A stretch of 5,461 bases of DNA from Klebsiella pneumoniae. Its GTDB lineage: Bacteria > Bacteroidota > Bacteroidia > Flavobacteriales > Flavobacteriaceae. Location: the NCBI GenBank assembly GCA_943325355.2, contig CALPPA020000140.1:1-5461 (forward strand), given 5' to 3'. Below the pieces are notes generated by a model. It saw nothing but the letters and a program-made list of their open reading frames with translations. It did not search any database and was not told the DNA's origin. A program made the translations under genes and the position numbers. Below, in pieces: positions 1 through 4,824 of this stretch (within the stretch, counting starts at the first letter, position 1; each line of letters begins with the position of its first letter).

Positions 1-2
1 GT

Positions 3-62
3 GAAAAATTTACTTGGGACGAATTGAAAATGTTCAAGGCGAGTTTGAACCTGGAACACTAA
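3..62 (+). CDS. C-terminal fragment of unidentified protein (partial, cut by left edge)
   Basis: The third plus-strand frame is open from the window edge and encodes 19 residues (EKFTWDELKMFKASLNLEH) before a TAA at 60-62. The other two plus frames hit a stop at bases 2-4 or 25-27, so this is the only frame that can carry a gene in from the left and end just before the hairpin at 81-105. The tail is charged, probably helical, and has no recognisable motif. It converges on the SPOR-domain gene. The fragment is too short to name, and it could be a chance open frame. Confidence 0.45.
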   Translation, partial: EKFTWDELKMFKASLNLEH

Positions 63-80
63 GCGGATTTTTTAAACAAA

Positions 81-105
81 AAACCCATTCAATTTGAATG
101 GGTTT
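81..105. terminator. Bidirectional rho-independent terminator
   Basis: A perfect 10-bp inverted repeat, AAACCCATTC (81-90) and GAATGGGTTT (96-105), surrounds a 5-nt AATTT loop. On the minus strand the hairpin is followed by TTTTTGTTTA, a good U-tract, starting only 6 bases after the SPOR gene's stop. On the plus strand it is followed by GAGTTTTATA, a weaker U-tract, and lies 19 bases after the TAA of the left-edge gene. The convergent gene arrangement fits shared use in both directions. Confidence 0.8.
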
Positions 106-110
106 GAGTT

Positions 111-1058
111 TTATAAAGATTCTACCAGAACCCAAGCATCAGGATTGATAGTATTTCGAATTTCTTGTTTGGCTTTGTCGGCTTCAGCAAAAGTGGCGTA
201 ACTTCCGTAAAGAACCGGAAACAATCCATATTTATTTTGTGCAATTCTTCGAGCTTTAAAGCCTTGACTTGATAATTGTTTAAATATTTTTTCAGCATTT
301 CTTTCGTCTCTAAAGGCACCGGCCATAATATGGTAGGACATTTTCGATTCCTTAACCGTTAGTGTAACTGCTGGAATAGGGGTTTCTATAAAGAAAGTAG
401 CCTCTTGAATTTTATTTTGAACTTGTTTTTGAACAGATTTTTCAACAATAATAGTTTCTTGAGCAATATGGTTTTGATAAACAGGGTATCCAACGGCTCC
501 TGTAATACCTAATCCCAAAACAAAAATGGCGGCATATTTCAAATAAGCACTTGTTCTTCTTCTTTCTGGAATAAATGTAATGACCTCATTTTCCTCAATA
601 TTTTCTTCGAGAGCTTCGATTTTTTGTTCGAAAAGTTCTCTTTTCACCATTGGCGAAACAAAAGCACTCAGTCCAAAAGAATTTGTCAGATAATTAGTTT
701 GGTCATAAGGTGTGAAAATCAAATTTTTATCGGCGTTAAGCGAAAAATTCCCAACGTTTTTGATAGAGAAAATGCCGTTTTCTTGTAGCGCTTTTTTCCA
801 ATTGAAAACTTCGTATTGAATCGCGCTTATGGCATATTCATAAGATGTTTTTTCGACTTGGGCAATATGATTGGCCAATAACCCATCATTGTTTTTTAGA
901 TACCCATTAAAAGAAATCATTTTCTTTGGAGGAAAAAAAGAATGGGAGCTTTCTATTAATTGAGCCGATTGGATTTCAGTCAGAAAAGCTCCAAAACCAG
1001 GAACGGTTACACATTGGTAACGGTACAAAAGTTGCGAGATGTAAGATTCGATATTCAT
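111..1058 (-). CDS. CCDC81-type HU domain and SPOR domain membrane protein
   Basis: Probable envelope protein that binds peptidoglycan through a C-terminal SPOR domain. Numbered from the ATG at 1058 (315 residues), the N-terminal part (about 1-135; MNIESYISQLLYRYQCVTVPGFGAFLT is its opening) resembles the paired HU-like domains called HU-CCDC81_bac in Bacteroidetes. Residues about 172-194 form one hydrophobic segment (YAAIFVLGLGITGAVGYPVY) after an ERRR stretch, predicting a cytoplasmic N-terminus and periplasmic C-terminus. The last ~75 residues (YHIMAGAFRDERNAEKIF to WVLVESL) show the SPOR pattern. SPOR domains are known to bind denuded glycans at division septa; the HU-like part's partner is unknown. 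An in-frame ATG at 1076 would add MNNFVS. I prefer 1058 because family members, as I recall them, begin at MxIExYI and because a strong promoter motif (1064-1093) overlaps the upstream ATG. Divergent from dprA; no Shine-Dalgarno is visible. Confidence 0.85.
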   Translation of the reverse strand: MNIESYISQLLYRYQCVTVPGFGAFLTEIQSAQLIESSHSFFPPKKMISFNGYLKNNDGLLANHIAQVEKTSYEYAISAIQYEVFNWKKALQENGIFSIKNVGNFSLNADKNLIFTPYDQTNYLTNSFGLSAFVSPMVKRELFEQKIEALEENIEENEVITFIPERRRTSAYLKYAAIFVLGLGITGAVGYPVYQNHIAQETIIVEKSVQKQVQNKIQEATFFIETPIPAVTLTVKESKMSYHIMAGAFRDERNAEKIFKQLSSQGFKARRIAQNKYGLFPVLYGSYATFAEADKAKQEIRNTINPDAWVLVESL

Positions 1059-1063
1059 AGATA

Positions 1064-1093
1064 CAAAGTTATTCATTGAATAAAGCTATCAAA
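1064..1093 (-). promoter_or_regulatory. Candidate Bacteroidetes promoter for the HU/SPOR gene
   Basis: On the minus strand, TTTG (1093-1090) is followed by an 18-nt spacer and TAACTTTG (1071-1064), a perfect match to the TAnnTTTG -7 box with the -33 TTTG at a suitable distance. Only five bases (TATCT) separate the -7 box from the ATG at 1058, so transcription would begin at or next to the start codon. This is the best two-element promoter match in the window. Motif-only evidence in AT-rich DNA. Confidence 0.5.
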
Positions 1094-1160
1094 ATTTTAT
1101 TCACAATTTTTATTAACAATTCGCCTAATTTTTTATACATTTCAGACTCAAACGATTAGT

Positions 1161-2273
1161 ATGACAGAGCAAGAATTATTTCATTTATTGGCATTGCAAC
1201 AAGTAGAAGGTGTGGGAGATATTATGGCCAAAAAATTAATAAATCATTGTGGAAGTGCAGAAGCCGTTTTCAAAACTAAAACGTCACAACTAGCTAATAT
1301 TGATGGAATTGGTTCTATTTTATTAAAAAATCTAAAAGACAAAACCGTTTTCGAAAAAGCGGAACAAGAACTTCAGTTTATAAAATCAAACGAAATCAAC
1401 GTCTCTTATTTTCAAGACGAAAATTATCCAGATAGATTGAAACATTGCATCGATGGCCCCGTTTTATTGTTTACATCAGGAAATATTGACTTGAAAAACA
1501 AAAAAATTATCAGTATTGTGGGAACCCGACAAATCACGTCTTACGGAATGGAATTTTGCAGAAAACTGATTGAAGATTTGGCTCCGCTAGATCCTGTAAT
1601 AGTTAGTGGTTTTGCTTATGGTGTTGATATTTTTGCACATCAATTGGCGATAGAACACGACTTGCAAACTATTGGTGTTGTGGCTCACGGTTTAAACCAA
1701 ATTTATCCTAAAACTCACAAGAAATATGTTGCCAAGATAGAACAAAACGGTGGTTTTATGACCGAATTTTGGAGTTCCTCCAATCCCGAAAAGGAAAATT
1801 TTGTCCGAAGAAACCGGATTGTAGCAGGAATTTCCGAAGCCACAATTGTCATCGAATCTGCCGAAAGAGGTGGCTCATTGATTACTGCAAATATTGCCAA
1901 TGATTACAACCGCGATGTTTTTGCTGTTCCCGGTCGAACAACCGACAAATATAGTCAAGGCTGCAATAACTTGATAAAAACCCAAAAAGCAAACCTGCTT
2001 ACCAGCGCCGCCGATTTGGTTTATATCTTGAATTGGGAGATTGCTTCGCAGGCTCGCAATGACAAAAAAGTTGTGCAAAAACAACTTTTCGTCACACTTG
2101 AACCTGAGGAACAAAAAGTTTATGATTACCTCCTAAAAAACGGAAAAGAATTAATGGATATTATCGCTTTACGTTGTGATTTTCCCATTTATAAAATCTC
2201 GGGAATGCTTTTGAATATGGAATTGAAAGGGGTGATTCGGCCTTTGCCAGGAAAATTGTTTGAGGCGATTTAA
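1161..2273 (+). CDS. dprA: DNA-processing protein DprA (RecA loader in natural transformation)
   Basis: DprA binds incoming single-stranded DNA in the cytoplasm and loads RecA during natural transformation. The 370-residue protein has a helical, HhH-like N-terminus (about 1-70, with GVGD and GIGS turns), a Rossmann-type core (about 115-290) and a C-terminal winged helix (about 310-370). Core motifs visible are ISIVGTRQITSYG, SGFAYGVDIFAH, GLNQIYPKTHKK, NFVRRNRIVAGIS, the SLITANIAN helix, DVFAVPG and GCNNLIKTQKA, all in expected order. Length is normal for the family. Oddity: residues 293-301 (EIASQARND), in the linker between core and winged helix, are encoded by a copy of a dispersed repeat (2037-2064). 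Divergent from the HU/SPOR gene with an 84-102 base gap. A near-match -7 box, TACATTTC at 1136-1143, lies 17 nt before the ATG but has no clear -33 partner. Whether the host is transformable cannot be told here. Confidence 0.96.
   Translation: MTEQELFHLLALQQVEGVGDIMAKKLINHCGSAEAVFKTKTSQLANIDGIGSILLKNLKDKTVFEKAEQELQFIKSNEINVSYFQDENYPDRLKHCIDGPVLLFTSGNIDLKNKKIISIVGTRQITSYGMEFCRKLIEDLAPLDPVIVSGFAYGVDIFAHQLAIEHDLQTIGVVAHGLNQIYPKTHKKYVAKIEQNGGFMTEFWSSSNPEKENFVRRNRIVAGISEATIVIESAERGGSLITANIANDYNRDVFAVPGRTTDKYSQGCNNLIKTQKANLLTSAADLVYILNWEIASQARNDKKVVQKQLFVTLEPEEQKVYDYLLKNGKELMDIIALRCDFPIYKISGMLLNMELKGVIRPLPGKLFEAI
2037..2064 (+). repeat. Dispersed short palindromic repeat, copy 1 (inside dprA)
   Basis: 28 bases made of GAGATTGCTTCG (2037-2048), a centre CAGGC, and TCGCAATGACA (2054-2064). 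Both ends are identical to the copy at 3916-3942 on the opposite strand; only the centre differs (CAGGC against TTCC). ATTGC (2040-2044) and GCAAT (2056-2060) are inverted arms that could form a short hairpin. It starts exactly at a codon boundary and reads EIASQARND. From memory, near-identical sequences are scattered through many bacterial genomes and often appear as SQARND or CEERSNL in predicted proteins. Confidence 0.8.
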
Positions 2274-2375
2274 AAAACCAAATATTGAACAGGCGTTTTT
2301 CTAGAACCTCACCAGCATCATCGGTTATTGCCAAAATGTTACTTTGTTAATATCTATGCTAATACTAACAATTTC

Positions 2376-2843
2376 CTACTTTCCTTTATACTCAATCATC
2401 CACTTCATCTTTTCTAAATCTTCAATTGTAAAAAGATATTTTTTAGTGTAAATATTTTTGCTAAATATCTCTTTCCAACCATATTTTTCTACACTGTCTT
2501 TATAGATAATAAACAATCTTATTTTTTTGTCATCTATAGATTCAAAATAAACATCCCATTTAGTAGTTCCTCCATCACTTTGCGTTTTCTCTTTTGGATT
2601 TATGCCAGTAAAACCAAACCATTTAATGTCCCCCTCTTTTGTGTAGATATAATTCCCCTTGTAAACAAAATCATCAAAATTTCCTAAATTATAGATGCTA
2701 TCATTTGATGAAATAACACTATAAATTATCTTATTTGAATTATTATATATCATTAAATTTCTTTTATCTATTCTATCAAAAACACAACTCGATAAGATAA
2801 AAAAAAGTAAAAAAATAAAAATGGTCTTTAATAGCTTGTTCAT
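2376..2843 (-). CDS. Small putative lipoprotein of unknown function
   Basis: 155 residues with a lipoprotein signal peptide: MNKLLK, a hydrophobic stretch rich in Phe, Leu and Ile, and a lipobox LSSC with the acylated Cys at residue 20. The mature ~136 residues look soluble and beta-rich (NLMIYNNSNKIIYSVIS), with two lone Trp residues and a C-terminal YLFTIEDLEKMKWMIEY segment. I recall similar endings (YxLTLEDLxxLNWxIxYP) in uncharacterised Bacteroidetes lipoproteins, but cannot name a function. The gene is markedly more AT-rich than its neighbours: 8 G/C in the 60 bases 2701-2760, against 23 of 60 at 1561-1620 in dprA, which suggests an accessory or acquired gene. It lies 95 bases downstream of trpS on the same strand and converges on dprA. 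A near-match -7 box (TAGTTTAG, minus strand, 2887-2880) could give it its own promoter. Confidence 0.75.
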   Translation of the reverse strand: MNKLLKTIFIFLLFFILSSCVFDRIDKRNLMIYNNSNKIIYSVISSNDSIYNLGNFDDFVYKGNYIYTKEGDIKWFGFTGINPKEKTQSDGGTTKWDVYFESIDDKKIRLFIIYKDSVEKYGWKEIFSKNIYTKKYLFTIEDLEKMKWMIEYKGK

Positions 2844-2888
2844 TTTATAAGATATCGTCTGTATAAATATTTTTTTTCGCTAAACTAG

Positions 2889-2932
2889 GATTTACAGATT
2901 TAATTAAAATAATTTGCGAATCTGCGGTAATC
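2889..2932. repeat. Imperfect inverted repeat in the trpS-lipoprotein gap
   Basis: GATTTACAGATT (2889-2900) and AATCTGCGGTAATC (2919-2932) are inverted copies of one pattern; the core CAGATT/AATCTG (2895-2900, 2919-2924) pairs perfectly across an 18-nt AT-rich loop. The wording (AATCTG..GTAATC) resembles the AATCTGTGTAATC-type intergenic repeats I recall from flavobacterial genomes. It begins 6 bases past the trpS stop on the trpS downstream side, so it could also act as a weak 3' hairpin, though no U-tract follows directly. Repeat-family membership is from memory only. Confidence 0.4.
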
Positions 2933-2938
2933 TTTTTT

Positions 2939-3910
2939 TTACTCAAACCCCAATTTTTCTCGAACCCTACTTAAAACGCCATTGGAAACAACTCCTGCTT
3001 TTTCGGCACCAGTTTTTAATAAGGTATCCACTTCCGAAAGATTGTTCATATAGTAATTGTATTTCTCTCTTTCGGTTTTGAATTTTTCTACAATTAGTTC
3101 AAACAAGGCTTGTTTGGCGTGACCATAACCGTAATTTCCACCCAAATAATTGGCTTTCATTGCAGCGATTTGTTCTTCGTTTGCCAATAAAGAATAAATA
3201 GCAAAAGCATTACAAGTCTCAGGATTTTTAGGAGCTTCAAGCGGTGTGCTATCGGTTTCGATGCTCATAACTTGTTTGCGCAAGGCTTTATCATCCAAAA
3301 ATATATTGATAATATTATTGGCTGATTTACTCATTTTTCCGCCATTGGTTCCGGGAACCAACATACTGTTTTCTTGAATTTTGGCTTCAGGAATTACAAA
3401 GGTTTCTCCCATTTGATGATTGAAACGAGAAGCTACATCACGAGTAATTTCTAAATGTTGTAATTGGTCTTTTCCAACGGGAACAAACTGTGCGTCATAC
3501 AACAAAATATCGGCAGCCATCAGCATCGGATAGGAAAATAACCCAGCATTTACATCTTCTAATCTGTCGGCTTTGTCTTTGAAAGAGTGTGCCAATGTCA
3601 ATCTTTGGAAAGGGAAAAAGCAACTCAAATACCAAGATAATTCAGCTGTTTGAGGCACATCAGATTGGCGGTAGAAAACCACTTTATCTACATCTAATCC
3701 GCAGGCAAGCCAAGCTGCTGCAGTACTATACGTATTTTCTCTTAATGTTTTTCCGTCTTTTATTTGAGTTATCGAATGCAAATCTGCGATAAAAAGAAAG
3801 GATTCGTTTGCGGGATTATTCGATAATTCGATTGCCGGAATGATTGCACCAAGTAAGTTTCCTAAATGTGGTGTTCCTGTGCTTTGAACGCCAGTGAGTA
3901 TTTTTGCCAT
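2939..3910 (-). CDS. trpS: Tryptophanyl-tRNA synthetase
   Basis: Cytoplasmic class I aminoacyl-tRNA synthetase that activates tryptophan with ATP and charges tRNA-Trp. The 323-residue length is normal for bacterial TrpRS. The nucleotide-binding signature is present near the start (GVQSTGTPHLGN, residues 8-18, the HIGH equivalent), and the KMSKS loop is intact at 192-196 (GGKMSKSANN). Other family segments are FLFIADLHSIT (38-48), MLMAADILLYDAQFVPVGKDQ (129-149) and HLEITRDVASRFN (152-164). The ATG at 3910 is the natural start, opening with MAKILTGVQSTG. Only five bases (TAACA) separate the ATG from a dispersed repeat at 3916-3942, so the leader is probably largely that repeat. A perfect -7 motif (TAAATTTG, minus strand, 3988-3981) would give a leader of roughly 65-70 bases. 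Divergent from the acyltransferase gene; the lipoprotein gene follows it. Confidence 0.97.
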   Translation of the reverse strand: MAKILTGVQSTGTPHLGNLLGAIIPAIELSNNPANESFLFIADLHSITQIKDGKTLRENTYSTAAAWLACGLDVDKVVFYRQSDVPQTAELSWYLSCFFPFQRLTLAHSFKDKADRLEDVNAGLFSYPMLMAADILLYDAQFVPVGKDQLQHLEITRDVASRFNHQMGETFVIPEAKIQENSMLVPGTNGGKMSKSANNIINIFLDDKALRKQVMSIETDSTPLEAPKNPETCNAFAIYSLLANEEQIAAMKANYLGGNYGYGHAKQALFELIVEKFKTEREKYNYYMNNLSEVDTLLKTGAEKAGVVSNGVLSRVREKLGFE

Positions 3911-3915
3911 TGTTA

Positions 3916-3942
3916 TGTCATTGCGAGGAACGAAGCAATCTC
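3916..3942 (-). repeat. Dispersed short palindromic repeat, copy 2 (trpS leader)
   Basis: 27 bases; on the minus strand GAGATTGCTTCG (3942-3931), centre TTCC, then TCGCAATGACA (3926-3916). The 12-nt and 11-nt ends are identical to the dprA copy at 2037-2064. Inverted arms ATTGC (3920-3924) and GCAAT (3935-3939) can form a small hairpin. It ends 5 bases before the trpS ATG, so it is probably transcribed in the trpS leader. On the plus strand it reads CHCEERSNL in frame with the downstream acyltransferase, a spurious N-terminal extension. Confidence 0.8.
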
Positions 3943-3970
3943 ACCCTCTTTATTATGTTGTTTAGATTCT

Positions 3971-3989
3971 TTAAATTTTTCAAATTTAA
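3971..3989. repeat. Perfect AT-only dyad between trpS and plsC
   Basis: TTAAATTT (3971-3978) and AAATTTAA (3982-3989) are perfect 8-bp inverted arms around TTC. The right arm contains the candidate trpS -7 box on the minus strand (3981-3988). It could be an operator or simply a product of AT-rich composition. Confidence 0.4.
3981..3988 (-). promoter_or_regulatory. Candidate -7 box for trpS
   Basis: TAAATTTG on the minus strand is a perfect TAnnTTTG match, 70 bases before the trpS ATG. No TTTG is found at the -33 distance (the region there reads through the 3989-4010 dyad), so the promoter is unproven. If used, the leader RNA would carry the dispersed repeat at 3916-3942. Confidence 0.25.
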
Positions 3990-4010
3990 TGCTTTTATAA
4001 ATAATAGCAT
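3989..4010. repeat. Near-perfect 22-bp dyad upstream of plsC
   Basis: ATGCTTTTAT (3989-3998) and ATAATAGCAT (4001-4010) are inverted arms matching at 9 of 10 positions around AA. It directly abuts the 3971-3989 dyad and lies 10-31 bases upstream of the candidate plsC -7 box, in the divergent trpS-plsC region, where a regulator could act on both genes. No regulator family can be named. Confidence 0.4.
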
Positions 4011-4019
4011 AGTTTTACT

Positions 4020-4027
4020 TACTTTTG
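4020..4027 (+). promoter_or_regulatory. Candidate -7 box for plsC
   Basis: TACTTTTG is a perfect TAnnTTTG match, with five bases (GCTTT) before the ATG at 4033, the same spacing seen at the HU/SPOR gene. No good TTTG lies at the -33 position; the nearest is TTTA at 3994-3997, with a 22-nt spacer. If used, the mRNA would be leaderless and the upstream in-frame ATGs at 3904 and 3955 would not be transcribed. Confidence 0.35.
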
Positions 4028-4032
4028 GCTTT

Positions 4033-4770
4033 ATGAGAGGTATAAAAATTATTTTTTGGTCCGTTTGGCGAGTCTGGTTATATGTATTAATGACCATCCC
4101 TATTCTAATTATGTTTCCTTTTTTGGTAGCTTCCATTTTGACCGAAAGTGGCTATCCTTACTTTTTTAAAATGGCTAGAATTTGGGCGAAAGTCATTCTT
4201 TTCGGAATGGGATTTTATTATAAAATTGATAATGATCAAGAGTTCGAGTCCAATAAAAGCTATATGTTTATTGCCAATCACACTTCGATGGTAGATATTA
4301 TGTTGATGCTTGTTTCTATAAACAAACCTTTTGTTTTTGTTGGAAAACAAGAATTAGCTAGAATACCATTGTTCGGATTTTTTTATAAGCGAACCTGTAT
4401 TTTGGTTGACAGATCAAGTTCTAAAAGCAAACATAGTGTTTTCGAAAGGGCCCAAAAACGAATAGATCAAGAGTTGAGCATTTGTATTTTTCCAGAAGGA
4501 AAAGTTCCTGATGATGAATCAATCGTACTGGATGAATTTAAAAACGGCGCTTTCCGATTAGCGATTGATCACCAATTGACAATTGTTCCAATTGTGTTTT
4601 TAGATAATAAAAAAAGGTATTCCTACACCATTTTTAGTGGACAACCAGGTCTTTTGAGAGTCAAAATCCTATCTTTTATTGACACTAACAATAAAACCAA
4701 AACAGATTTGAACGAAATTCGTGATCGTTCTTGGAAAGAAATCCAAAAGGAATTAATAGCGTTTCAGTAG
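4033..4770 (+). CDS. plsC: 1-acyl-sn-glycerol-3-phosphate acyltransferase (PlsC-like)
   Basis: Membrane-bound acyltransferase expected to acylate lysophosphatidic acid to phosphatidic acid in phospholipid synthesis. Numbered from the ATG at 4033 (245 residues), it has an N-terminal membrane segment (about 10-36, SVWRVWLYVLMTIPILIMF), the catalytic NHTSMVD (82-88, the NHx4D box with His83 and Asp88), PLFGFFYKRTCILVDR (112-127, acceptor-binding block), FPEG (153-156) and IVPIVF (185-190). All four acyltransferase blocks are intact. The frame stays open upstream to ATGs at 3955 and 3904, but the 3904 start yields MPLLCHCEERSNL, which is a translation of the repeat at 3916-3942, so those starts are very likely false. 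MRGIKIIFWSVWRVW fits the usual short N-terminus of the family. Divergent from trpS. A related acyltransferase with a different acceptor cannot be excluded. Confidence 0.92.
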   Translation: MRGIKIIFWSVWRVWLYVLMTIPILIMFPFLVASILTESGYPYFFKMARIWAKVILFGMGFYYKIDNDQEFESNKSYMFIANHTSMVDIMLMLVSINKPFVFVGKQELARIPLFGFFYKRTCILVDRSSSKSKHSVFERAQKRIDQELSICIFPEGKVPDDESIVLDEFKNGAFRLAIDHQLTIVPIVFLDNKKRYSYTIFSGQPGLLRVKILSFIDTNNKTKTDLNEIRDRSWKEIQKELIAFQ

Positions 4771-4824
4771 AAAAAGTAGCTAAATAATTCGTTCCGACCA
4801 GATGTAAGCCTCTTTCAATTCCTT

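Noticed and set aside
122..319. 65-codon minus-strand frame inside the SPOR region
   Set aside because: It is an alternative frame of the SPOR-encoding segment, which is conserved in the long frame.
1715..2114. Minus-strand open frames of 61 and 79 codons opposite dprA
   Set aside because: They overlap a strongly conserved gene on the other strand and show no motif, so they are antisense shadows.
2345..2370. Possible hairpin TGTTAATAT/ATACTAACA between dprA and the lipoprotein gene
   Set aside because: The 9-bp arms have a mismatch, are almost all A/T, and no U-tract follows on either strand, so it is not a convincing terminator.
3589..3792. 67-codon plus-strand frame opposite trpS
   Set aside because: It lies wholly inside the conserved trpS coding region and encodes nothing recognisable.
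3779..3796. AAATCTGCGATAAAAAG in trpS as another copy of the AATCTG repeat
   Set aside because: It encodes the conserved FLFIADLHS segment of TrpRS, so the resemblance is coincidental.
3918..4350. Minus-strand frames of 72 and 81 codons opposite the plsC start
   Set aside because: Antisense to the conserved acyltransferase; one runs through the dispersed repeat (ending LLRSSQ), a typical spurious repeat-derived protein.
4771..4824. Terminator between convergent plsC and the barrel gene
   Set aside because: No inverted repeat with a following T-run could be found in these 54 bases on either strand.
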